From assembly GCA_027077185.1 (NCBI GenBank), contig JALTGJ010000327.1, positions 1 through 8,433 on the forward strand: DNA of 8,433 bases. The letters are read 5' to 3'. This stretch comes from Spirochaetales bacterium. Lineage in GTDB: Bacteria > Spirochaetota > Spirochaetia > B11-G9. Below the pieces are notes generated by a model. That model was not told where the DNA came from and ran no database searches. It was given only the letters and a program-made list of their open reading frames with translations. Below are positions 1 through 6,932 of this stretch, piece by piece. The translations under genes were made by a program, and so were the position numbers. Positions within the stretch are counted from its first letter, which is position 1, and the number at the start of each line of letters is the position of its first letter.

Positions 1-2494
1 CTTCTTTTTCAAGTTTAGCTATTTCTAAAGGGATATCAATAATTTCCCGAATAAAAATAAATGCCTCAAAGCCCTTTCCCGGAACAGCAACACTTCCACC
101 TGTATCAGGTTTATTATAAACAATACTAAGTTCCGAAGCCCTGGTAAGTGATTTTATAAGTTCAAAATACTCTTTAAACAAAGGACCGGCAGTAAAATTA
201 TCATCTAAGGATACCACAATGGGGATTTTCTTTTCCGGTGCAATTGTAAATTCGCTTCTAATTGTTCTAATTCCCCTTATTAAATCCTGCAAAAGTTCAA
301 AATTAGCTGCTATTTCCAAATTAGTTCTTTCAGGAGTTTCTTCAGGATAGGGTGCTGTAATTATATTTTCCCTGCTGTTTGGCAGTTTTTGATATATCTC
401 CTCAGTAATAAAAGATAAAAACGGATGAAGAAGCCTTAGAGATTCTTCCAAAAGATTAATTAAAATTGTAATTGCCCTGTTTTTTTTATGTTCATCATTA
501 CTGTAAAGATTAAGTTTTGATGCTTCAAGATACCAGTCACATAAATCATTCCAGAAAAACTCATATACAATCTGAGCCCCATCATTAAAGCGATAATTTT
601 CCATAGAAGATTTTACTATACCAGCTGCTCTGTTAAGCTTATGATAAATCCACTTATCTACATTTTCCAGTTCATATTCGCTACTGTTCAAAAGAGTACG
701 GTCTTTAAGATTCATTAGCATGTATCTGGTGGCATTCCAAATTTTATTTGCAAACTTTGAACCAAACTTAAAAGCATCTTTATCAATTAGAATATCCTGA
801 CCCTGAGCTGCTAAAAAAACAAGGGTAAATTTCATGGCATCAGCACCGAACTCATCTACAATTTCCAGGGGATCCAGCCCATTCCCCAGAGATTTTGACA
901 TCTTTCGGCCCTTTTTATCTCTAACCAGACCCGTTAAATATATATCACGGAAAGGAACCTGACCCAGGAATTCCTCACTGGCCATTATCATTCGGGCAAC
1001 CCAGAAAAAGAGTATATCGTAACCTGTAACCAGAGTAGAAGTTGGAAAATATTTTTTATAATCTGCTGTTTCCTCCGGCCAGCCAAGAGTGGAAAACGGC
1101 CACAGCCAGGAAGAAAACCAGGTATCCAGAACATCTTCATCCTGTTTTAGATTGCTGCTCCCGCACTTTGGACACTTTGCAACATCAGTTTTAGAAACAA
1201 TCATCTCTTCACAATCAGAGCAGTACCAGACGGGGATTCTATGTCCCCACCAAAGCTGACGACTTATACACCAGTCACGTATTCCACTTAACCAATGTTT
1301 ATAGGTATTTTCCCATTTTTTTGGAAAAAACCGTACTTCTTCATTTTCCCATGCCTTTAGTGCTTTATCAGCCATACCCTTCATACTTACAAACCACTGT
1401 TCTGACATATATGGTTCTATAACTGTATTACAACGATAGCAGTGGCCTACCTGATGATTATGATCTTCTTTATTTATAAGAAGTCCAGTTTCTGATAAAT
1501 CTGCGACAACAAGTTTTCTGGCCTCTTCACATTTTAGACCTCTGTATTTTTCAGGAACATTATTATTAAGAGTCCCGCTTTTGTGAAGAATATTTATTCT
1601 TTCCAGATTATGTCTGTTTCCAATTTCCCAGTCATTTGGATCGTGTCCCGGTGTTATTTTAAGTGCACCTGAACCAAACTCCCTGTCTACATAACTGTCA
1701 GCAATAATTTTAAATTTCCTGTCTGTTAATGGAAGTAAAACCTCTTTCCCAACCAAATCTGTATATCTGTCATCTTCAGGATGGACTGCTATTGCAGTAT
1801 CTCCAAACATTGTTTCCGGTCTGGTAGTTGCAATTTCTATTCTGCCGCTGCCGTCTGCAAGGGGATAATAAACATGATACAGAGCACCTGGTTCTTCACT
1901 GTGTTCAACTTCATCATCAGAGAGTGCAGTCCCGCAGGAAGTACACCAGTTGACAAGGTATTTGCCCTTATATATAAGCTTTCTTTCATAGAGAGTTACA
2001 AAAACATCCCTTACAGCTTTTGACAACCCCTTATCCAGAGTAAATCTTTCTCTGCTCCAGTCACAGGATGCACCTATTTTTTGGAGTTGTTTTGAAATAA
2101 TTGCATGGTGCTCATCCTTAACCTTCCATGTTTCTTCTACAAACTTCTCCCTTCCCAAATCCAGACGTTCAACACCCTTTGCCCGCAATTTTTTCTCTAC
2201 TATATTCTGAGTAGCAATACCTGCATGATCTGTACCGGGAAGCCAGAGAGTAGGTCTGCCAGTCATCCGGTGATATCGTATTAAAATATCCTGCAGGACA
2301 TTATTTAAACCATGCCCCATGTGCAGAACACCGGTTACATTTGGCGGTGGAATAACTATTGTAAAGGGGTTACTATTTTTTTCGGGAGCATCACTCTCTT
2401 TTGGAGAAAAAAGATTATTATCCATCCAGTATTTATAAATCCGTTCTTCAAAATCTGCCGGATTAAAAACCTTATCTAGTTCAACAGCATTCAT
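1..2494 (-). CDS. valS: Valyl-tRNA synthetase, C-terminus cut by the window edge
   Basis: This class I aminoacyl-tRNA synthetase charges tRNA-Val with valine in the cytoplasm and edits mischarged threonine. I translated 831 codons from the ATG at 2494 with no stop before the left edge. The class I signature HMGH is at residues 58-61, followed by the ValRS-typical LWLPGTDHAGIATQ. The editing (CP1) domain shows TTRPE at 223-227 and ITPGHDPNDW at 280-289. A zinc-type C-x2-C pair is at C425/C428 and C441/C444, and KMSKS is at 531-535. The anticodon-binding helical domain follows, and the visible part ends at the beginning of the C-terminal coiled-coil arm (…IPLEIAKLEKE). Family lengths near 880 suggest that about 50 residues are missing. 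A GGGAG Shine-Dalgarno six bases upstream selects the ATG at 2494 over an in-frame GTG at 2497, which would be too close. The gene has its own predicted promoter, so it is probably not only read from the kinase gene upstream. Family assignment is essentially certain. Confidence 0.97.
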   Translation of the reverse strand, partial: MNAVELDKVFNPADFEERIYKYWMDNNLFSPKESDAPEKNSNPFTIVIPPPNVTGVLHMGHGLNNVLQDILIRYHRMTGRPTLWLPGTDHAGIATQNIVEKKLRAKGVERLDLGREKFVEETWKVKDEHHAIISKQLQKIGASCDWSRERFTLDKGLSKAVRDVFVTLYERKLIYKGKYLVNWCTSCGTALSDDEVEHSEEPGALYHVYYPLADGSGRIEIATTRPETMFGDTAIAVHPEDDRYTDLVGKEVLLPLTDRKFKIIADSYVDREFGSGALKITPGHDPNDWEIGNRHNLERINILHKSGTLNNNVPEKYRGLKCEEARKLVVADLSETGLLINKEDHNHQVGHCYRCNTVIEPYMSEQWFVSMKGMADKALKAWENEEVRFFPKKWENTYKHWLSGIRDWCISRQLWWGHRIPVWYCSDCEEMIVSKTDVAKCPKCGSSNLKQDEDVLDTWFSSWLWPFSTLGWPEETADYKKYFPTSTLVTGYDILFFWVARMIMASEEFLGQVPFRDIYLTGLVRDKKGRKMSKSLGNGLDPLEIVDEFGADAMKFTLVFLAAQGQDILIDKDAFKFGSKFANKIWNATRYMLMNLKDRTLLNSSEYELENVDKWIYHKLNRAAGIVKSSMENYRFNDGAQIVYEFFWNDLCDWYLEASKLNLYSNDEHKKNRAITILINLLEESLRLLHPFLSFITEEIYQKLPNSRENIITAPYPEETPERTNLEIAANFELLQDLIRGIRTIRSEFTIAPEKKIPIVVSLDDNFTAGPLFKEYFELIKSLTRASELSIVYNKPDTGGSVAVPGKGFEAFIFIREIIDIPLEIAKLEKE

Positions 2495-2529
2495 CACTTA
2501 CTCCCGTAGTATTAACATTATTCTGGTTT

Positions 2530-2548
2530 TACTATGGGCGACATAGTA
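2530..2548. repeat. Inverted repeat over the valS -10 box, possible operator
   Basis: TACTATG (2530-2536) and CATAGTA (2542-2548) are perfect 7-base inverted arms around a 5-base centre, GGCGA. The right arm coincides with the predicted -10 box and the left arm falls at or just after the predicted start of transcription. This is the position of a repressor operator, but it could also form a small hairpin at the mRNA 5' end or be chance. Confidence 0.35.
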
Positions 2549-2571
2549 TCAGAGGAAAGGGACTCTATCAA
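2543..2571 (-). promoter_or_regulatory. Predicted sigma-70-type promoter of valS
   Basis: On the minus strand a -35 box TTGATA (2571-2566, 5 of 6 to consensus) is separated by 17 bases from a -10 box TACTAT (2548-2543, 4 of 6). Transcription would start near 2536, giving a leader of about 40 bases before the valS ATG. The spacing is ideal and the location is the 109-base gap between the kinase gene and valS. No T-box or other long leader structure fits in so short a leader. Prediction by eye only. Confidence 0.5.
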
Positions 2572-2603
2572 GGTTAAGGCTTTTTCAGTTTGTATGAATA
2601 AAA

Positions 2604-3773
2604 TTATCTAATATCTTTAAAAGACTGTTCAACTATACCTGAAACATTATCAAAAACTTCTTCAAGAGTACCTGTTCCATCAATTTTAACAACACCATGA
2701 AGAGTATTATACTTATTTATAACAGGTATTGTTTTTTCTTCATGCTCTTTAAGCCTTTTAATAATTTTAGTTGTACTTGTATCATAAGGCATGCAGTCTT
2801 CAGTTTTACTTCTTGCATCGAGCCGCTTTAGAAGTTCAAGAGTTGGAACCTCAATTTCTATAATCTTTGCTATAGATGTATTATTTTTTTTCATTAAACC
2901 ATCAAGAATATAGGACTGAACCAAAGTACGTGGAAAACCTTTAAAAATATAACCACGTATATTCTCTGAGTTTTCCAGTTTTTTTTCTATAAGTCGAACG
3001 ACAATCTCATCGGGAACAAGATTTCCGTTTTCATATAGTAATTTAATTTCTTTGCCGATATTCGAATTCTTTTTTATTTCCTGATTTAGAATATCTCCGG
3101 TAGCTATGTATTCCAGATTGAATTTTTTGGCAAGTGCTTTTCCAACAGAACCTCTTCCCGAACCAGGGTACCCGAAAAGCACAATATTAAGCAGTTTTTT
3201 GTTTAACTCTCTATCAATAATAGCGCGAACTTCTTTACTTACATTTTCAATGGAATTTACACCATTTATTTTATGATAGATACCTTTCTCTTCAAAAAAA
3301 GTAAGTACCGGAAGGGTCTTTTCCCTGTATTCCTTTAGGCGGTTCTTTATAACAGTTTCATTGTCATCTGATCTGCCGGATAATTTTCCTCTTTCCAGTA
3401 GTCTTTTAACAGAAACATCTTCTCCAACCTCAAGACTAATTAAACAATCAAGTTTTGTATTGAGCTTTATCATAAGACCTTCAAGAATATATGCCTGAAT
3501 ATAGGTTCTGGGGAAACCATCAAAAAGAAATCCATTTGCATGAGGGTTTGCATTAATTGTTTTTTCTATAATCTGAACAATTATTTCATCTGAAACCAGA
3601 CCTCCGGCAGCAATTATATTTTTTGCTTCAAGACCCAAAACAGACTCTTCTTTAATTTCTCTCCTTAAAATATCACCGGTGGAAATATAATGTAAATTAT
3701 ACTCATCTATAAGAAATTTTGATTGTGTACCCTTTCCAGCTCCGGGAGGTCCAAATAACGCGACATTTAACAT
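2604..3773 (-). CDS. adk: Tandem double adenylate kinase, second unit degenerate
   Basis: This 389-residue protein is two adenylate-kinase units in one chain. Unit 1 (about 1-192) has the P-loop GPPGAGKG at 8-15 with Lys14, STGD at 31-34, FDGFPRT at 84-90, and a short LID with Arg128 and GRSDD at 133-137. It should interconvert ATP+AMP and 2 ADP, although short-LID kinases can also act on other nucleoside monophosphates. Unit 2 (about 193-389) keeps the order of motifs (ATGD 224-227, GFPRT 279-283, Arg321) but its P-loop is GYPGSGRG, with Arg207 where the catalytic lysine belongs. Its DGFPR aspartate is Lys278, and the LID GR is gone. It is therefore probably non-catalytic. Typical bacterial Adk is about 190-220 residues, so the length itself is odd. 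The ATG at 3773 begins MLNVALFG. A TTG two codons upstream (3779) is possible, and neither start has a clear Shine-Dalgarno. It lies 91+ bases after the cNMP-binding gene and ahead of valS on the same strand. No clear terminator follows it. Confidence 0.9.
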   Translation of the reverse strand: MLNVALFGPPGAGKGTQSKFLIDEYNLHYISTGDILRREIKEESVLGLEAKNIIAAGGLVSDEIIVQIIEKTINANPHANGFLFDGFPRTYIQAYILEGLMIKLNTKLDCLISLEVGEDVSVKRLLERGKLSGRSDDNETVIKNRLKEYREKTLPVLTFFEEKGIYHKINGVNSIENVSKEVRAIIDRELNKKLLNIVLFGYPGSGRGSVGKALAKKFNLEYIATGDILNQEIKKNSNIGKEIKLLYENGNLVPDEIVVRLIEKKLENSENIRGYIFKGFPRTLVQSYILDGLMKKNNTSIAKIIEIEVPTLELLKRLDARSKTEDCMPYDTSTTKIIKRLKEHEEKTIPVINKYNTLHGVVKIDGTGTLEEVFDNVSGIVEQSFKDIR

Positions 3774-3850
3774 ATTCAAAGGTTAGCATGATAAATTTAA
3801 TAATACAAGTTTAAATTGATTAAATATATTTTAGGAATCCATCAATAATA

Positions 3851-3868
3851 TTTATAAGTACTTATAAA
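3851..3868. repeat. 18-bp perfect AT-rich palindrome after the cNMP-protein stop codon
   Basis: TTTATAAGT followed directly by ACTTATAAA is a perfect dyad without spacer, two bases from the end of the cNMP-binding gene and about 80 bases before the kinase start. With no loop and almost no GC it is a poor intrinsic terminator hairpin. A binding site for a dimeric regulator is the more natural reading. The rest of the 3774-3870 gap is very AT-rich and I see no convincing promoter in it. Confidence 0.45.
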
Positions 3869-3870
3869 AA

Positions 3871-5103
3871 CTAGCGCCGGTTTGCAGCTGAAGCCCTTCG
3901 TGCTCTGGAAATTTTTTCCATTTTTAAGTAGTAACCTGCCTGTTTTGCTATCTCTTCCATGTCGGATACACGTATTTTGTTATCAACAAGCTTAAATTTT
4001 GTATTTTGAAAAAGATCCCTTATGGGTTTATTCCCTTCTCCCTTAGCAAAACCTACCATACTTATAAGTTCTTTTGTTCCGAAATCAAATGAATAAGCAT
4101 CATTGCATATCGGTACCCTTAGTTTTTCCAGCTGAATCCATAAAACATGATAAAGACGTCCAAGAGGATCACTTATTTCGGTATTGGCCAGTTGTTTATA
4201 AATAAACCATATTCTTTCCGAAAGAAGTTGGGTTAGGCGGGTAATAATTTGAGGCTGTGCAGTGACCATTCTTTTAAAATTAGCTTTATTTACAGCTAAC
4301 AGGACAGCATCTTCGTGTGCAATGGCAGAGGCACTCCTGGGTTTATCTTCCAGTAATGACATTTCACCAAAGATATCACCGGATTTAAGCAGGGCCAGCA
4401 TAACTTCACTGTCATTTACAATTTTAGTAATTTTAACACTGCCTTTTTGTATTATATACAATTCCTGCCCTGGTTGGGACTCAGAAAATACCATAGTATT
4501 TTTTGGATAGCTCCGGGTAAATTCCTCACTGCTTCCATCTAAAAATACTGCTTTGGAATAGGGTTTTATCTTTCCCATTCTTTCTCTGGCAATTTTAATA
4601 CTCTCTCCATCCGGACAATATTTTATATATTGATGATATGCATAATAAGCATGATTATACTGATTCTGTCTTGCATAGTATTCGGCAACCCTAAAAAGAT
4701 GATCTGGATTATCATTTGCAGTACTTTTTAGAGTTATCCTTGTAAGGGCCTCATCTAAAAACCTCATTTTTTTACTAAACTGCTGTATAATTTTCATTGC
4801 AACTGGGGTATTTTTCTTAATTAAAAGGCCAAATTGATCCCTATGAACAGAAATAAGAACAACATCAGTTATAGCCTGTGCAGTCTCAATATGACTATGG
4901 GAAGACATAGTTGATACTACTCCAAAAAAATCACCTGGAGAAAGCACATCACTGCCCTCCTCCTCAACAATTTTAACTTCTTTGCTTATACGCACCGAAC
5001 CCTGTCTGAGAATATAAAAAAAATCAGCCTTCTGTTTACCTTCTACAATGATATAAGCGCCTTTTCGAAAATTTACTAACGAAAGCTGCAATGGATTCAC
5101 CAT
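3871..5103 (-). CDS. Two-domain cyclic-nucleotide-binding protein, probable CRP-like regulator
   Basis: This is a 410-residue cytoplasmic protein with no membrane segment. The first cNMP-binding domain spans about 10-115. Its phosphate-binding cassette region (FGVVSTMSSHSHIETA, 60-75) lacks the conserved Glu and Arg, so it probably does not bind a cyclic nucleotide. Residues 133-165 (HLFRVAEYYARQNQYNHAYY region) look like one TPR-type helix pair. The second cNMP domain (about 195-310) has an intact cassette, FGEMSLLEDKPRSAS at 245-259, with Glu247 and Arg256, and should bind cAMP or a related nucleotide. Residues 335-385 resemble a diverged CRP/FNR winged helix (TKELISMVGFAKGEGNKPI), and the tail is basic (RARRASAANRR). 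A DNA-binding role is an inference; a signalling role by protein contact is the alternative. The ATG at 5103 has a GGGTGG purine tract three bases upstream. It has its own promoter and is divided from the sigma operon by 202 bases. From memory, treponemes keep a similar cNMP gene near an ECF sigma gene. Confidence 0.87.
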   Translation of the reverse strand: MVNPLQLSLVNFRKGAYIIVEGKQKADFFYILRQGSVRISKEVKIVEEEGSDVLSPGDFFGVVSTMSSHSHIETAQAITDVVLISVHRDQFGLLIKKNTPVAMKIIQQFSKKMRFLDEALTRITLKSTANDNPDHLFRVAEYYARQNQYNHAYYAYHQYIKYCPDGESIKIARERMGKIKPYSKAVFLDGSSEEFTRSYPKNTMVFSESQPGQELYIIQKGSVKITKIVNDSEVMLALLKSGDIFGEMSLLEDKPRSASAIAHEDAVLLAVNKANFKRMVTAQPQIITRLTQLLSERIWFIYKQLANTEISDPLGRLYHVLWIQLEKLRVPICNDAYSFDFGTKELISMVGFAKGEGNKPIRDLFQNTKFKLVDNKIRVSDMEEIAKQAGYYLKMEKISRARRASAANRR

Positions 5104-5163
5104 AAACCACCCGGATAATTAATTTCATTTTTTTGCTACTGGAATAATATTACACTTATATCA

Positions 5164-5192
5164 ATCATAACACAAGCAGATAAATACTCCAA
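5164..5192 (-). promoter_or_regulatory. Predicted extended -10 promoter of the cNMP-binding gene
   Basis: On the minus strand a -10 box TATGAT (5169-5164, 5 of 6) is preceded by TGT, which forms an extended -10 TGn motif. A weak -35, TTGGAG (5192-5187), lies 17 bases upstream. Transcription would start near 5157, leaving a leader of about 54 bases before the ATG at 5103. The weak -35 together with a strong -10 fits a promoter that is helped by an activator. Confidence 0.55.
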
Positions 5193-5198
5193 TACAGC

Positions 5199-5218
5199 TT
5201 TTTGCACTGGTACAAAAA
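5199..5218. repeat. 20-bp imperfect inverted repeat upstream of the cNMP-gene promoter
   Basis: On the plus strand TTTTTGCAC and GTACAAAAA flank a central TG; eight of nine arm positions pair. It lies just upstream of the -35 box, centred about 50 bases before the predicted transcription start. That is a typical place for a dimeric activator or autoregulator. The bound protein is unknown; the CRP-like product of the downstream gene is a candidate by position only. Confidence 0.4.
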
Positions 5219-5252
5219 CCTTCAATTGCTGAAAGTAAGACACAATACACAA

Positions 5253-5287
5253 GCCTAATATAATCTTCGGTTATTTATATTAAAGGC
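5253..5287 (-). other. Bulged 11-bp hairpin downstream of the transglutaminase-like gene
   Basis: The arms at 5253-5263 and 5275-5287 pair over 11 bases (GCC…GGC at the base, AT-rich above) with a two-base bulge and an 11-base loop. On the minus strand it starts about 19 bases after the stop at 5306. The sequence following it (TTGTGTATTG) is only partly T-rich, so it may be a weak terminator or 3'-end stabiliser of the sigma operon message. A clean U-run terminator was not found in this gap. Confidence 0.35.
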
Positions 5288-5305
5288 ACCAGTATTTTTC
5301 CTGTG

Positions 5306-6925
5306 CTACCACCAGTTTACTACTTTTATAGGGCTCCAGACAGTTTTATAAGAATCAACACCGGTAGATGATTCTTCATGTATGGTCTGAAAAGAGTAAA
5401 ATTTATCCTTACTAATAATATTCCCGGCTGGATTTGTATTTTTTATATCAATTATACCCCTGGAAAAAGCTATATGCTGACTTCCAATGTTACCAAAATA
5501 ATAGTCACTGTTGCTCTCCCTAACAGGAAGATCAGAAAGACTCATATCATCTCCCATTGCCGGATCTACGGGAATCCAGCCGATACCCTTTATATAAAAT
5601 TCCGACCACCAGTGATTTTTTGTCAGCTTATTTCCATATACAAGAAAACCCGCTACCGGACGGGAAGGTACCCCTGCATTTCGTGCAAGTGCTGTAAAAA
5701 GTATAGCATAATCATATGCATCAGCTTTCCTGTCATTTAAACTCTCCATAACAGTAGCAGATCCATTATCTTCAACATATTCAAGGCGCCGTAAAAGATA
5801 TTCGTATAATTTTTTTGCTTTAAAATAAGGATTTTTTTCTCTTCCAACAATTGACCGGACTACTTCGGAAATAATTTTATCCCTGGAAGGAACAAGAGCA
5901 TCCTCCTGGGTATAAAAAGAAACTAACTTTCTATTCTTATCATAAACACTGGAAATTGAGGAAGTGTTTATGTCTGTTTCAACTGCAAAACAGTCAAATC
6001 CCTGTGACTGACTAAAGACATATTCATTCCATGGTTCCATATTTTCTAAATTATAGCGGTTTAACCCTTTATAATCCTGCCACAGGGGCTCAGGATCAAA
6101 GGAAGACTCAACATTCCTGTGAGATAAACCGGGTTCAATAGCTGGTATCCAAATTTGGATGTTACTACCAGGTTCTGCAATAATATTTGAAACAGATACC
6201 CCATACTGAATCTGATAGCCCCTCTTCTGATTAAATCGTTTTGTACCATAGGGAGTAGTAACCTCAAAATAAAGAGAATTACTAAGCCCTCTGTCTGTAC
6301 TTATCTGAACATTACCGGAACTTGCCCCATCCGGAACATATACAGATACTTCATGATCACCCCAGCTGGAATAATCGAAATCAAGTTCGGAGCAAGCTAA
6401 TTTTTTTGTATTATCTGAAGAAAAAAAACTAAAAAGGACCTGACTGGAGCCCCTCTCAGAACCCAGATTCAAGCCCTTAATAGTAAGCAAATCACCTATA
6501 ATTCCTTTTTCAGAAGAAATTGATTGAAGATAAGGTTCCCCGGGACCGGAAGGACCGGAGATAATTACTGGAATATTTTCCTTATTGGTGAACAGAAGCC
6601 CATTACTTAATTTTTCTCCTGACTTTACAAATATTCTACCGGAACCAACTTCATCGGGTATTTTTAATTTAATTTGTTTATCAGTCCATTCAAGATAACT
6701 TGAAACTGTAGGTCTGATACCTGCAATTATAATATAAGAGTTATCATTAAGATTTCCAAAATTTTTCCCCTTTATAAGAATGGTCTCGCCGGAGAAAGCA
6801 ACAGAAGGTTCAAGTTTAATTATTTCAGGTCTGCTTCCGGTAACAAATGAAATTACAGAATAGAGAACTATTAGAATTATAAATATTACTACTGGCAGAA
6901 TAGCAGGGTGTTTTAATTTTATCAT
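5306..6925 (-). CDS. Membrane-anchored TIG/transglutaminase-like protein lacking the catalytic Cys
   Basis: This is a 539-residue protein with a short basic start (MIKLKH) and one hydrophobic segment at about 8-29, read as an uncleaved anchor with the rest outside the cytoplasmic membrane. Two IPT/TIG immunoglobulin-like domains follow, at about 33-115 (PSVAFSGETILIKGKNFG) and about 132-222 (GIIGDLLTIKGLNLG). A linker (about 230-345) leads to a transglutaminase-like domain at about 350-460. The family core normally reads Cys-x-Asp-Tyr-Ala; here it is A403-Y-D-Y-A (codon GCA), so the nucleophile is missing. His438 (NHWWSE) and Asp454 (VDPA) of the triad are present. It is therefore probably a binding or structural module and not an active cross-linker or protease. 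The start lies seven bases after the preceding stop. Its best Shine-Dalgarno, GGAG (6941-6938), sits 12 bases away inside the upstream gene, so translation may be coupled. It is the last gene of the sigma operon. Confidence 0.88.
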   Translation of the reverse strand: MIKLKHPAILPVVIFIILIVLYSVISFVTGSRPEIIKLEPSVAFSGETILIKGKNFGNLNDNSYIIIAGIRPTVSSYLEWTDKQIKLKIPDEVGSGRIFVKSGEKLSNGLLFTNKENIPVIISGPSGPGEPYLQSISSEKGIIGDLLTIKGLNLGSERGSSQVLFSFFSSDNTKKLACSELDFDYSSWGDHEVSVYVPDGASSGNVQISTDRGLSNSLYFEVTTPYGTKRFNQKRGYQIQYGVSVSNIIAEPGSNIQIWIPAIEPGLSHRNVESSFDPEPLWQDYKGLNRYNLENMEPWNEYVFSQSQGFDCFAVETDINTSSISSVYDKNRKLVSFYTQEDALVPSRDKIISEVVRSIVGREKNPYFKAKKLYEYLLRRLEYVEDNGSATVMESLNDRKADAYDYAILFTALARNAGVPSRPVAGFLVYGNKLTKNHWWSEFYIKGIGWIPVDPAMGDDMSLSDLPVRESNSDYYFGNIGSQHIAFSRGIIDIKNTNPAGNIISKDKFYSFQTIHEESSTGVDSYKTVWSPIKVVNWW

Positions 6926-6932
6926 TGTAGTT

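Noticed and set aside
1781..2023. 80-codon open frame on the plus strand
   Set aside because: It lies wholly antisense to well-conserved valS sequence (editing domain) and its product has no recognisable features.
2495..2603. Intrinsic terminator after the adenylate kinase gene
   Set aside because: No GC stem with a T-run is present on the minus strand; the only clear dyad sits on the valS promoter.
3774..3850. Promoter for the adenylate kinase gene (TTGATG with TTTAAT)
   Set aside because: The spacing is only 15 bases and the region is so AT-rich that such matches are expected by chance.
4262..4510. 82-codon open frame on the plus strand
   Set aside because: It is antisense to the second cNMP domain, including its cassette; a shadow of that gene.
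5104..5128. Upstream ATG at 5128 in the leader of the cNMP gene, opening a short out-of-frame reading frame
   Set aside because: It has no Shine-Dalgarno and the product overlaps the real gene start; not supported as a leader peptide.
5378..5740. 120-codon open frame on the plus strand
   Set aside because: It is antisense to the transglutaminase-like domain; the minus-strand frame holds the family motifs.
6061..6267. 68-codon open frame on the minus strand
   Set aside because: It is a different frame inside the TIG/transglutaminase gene with no ribosome site or recognisable product.
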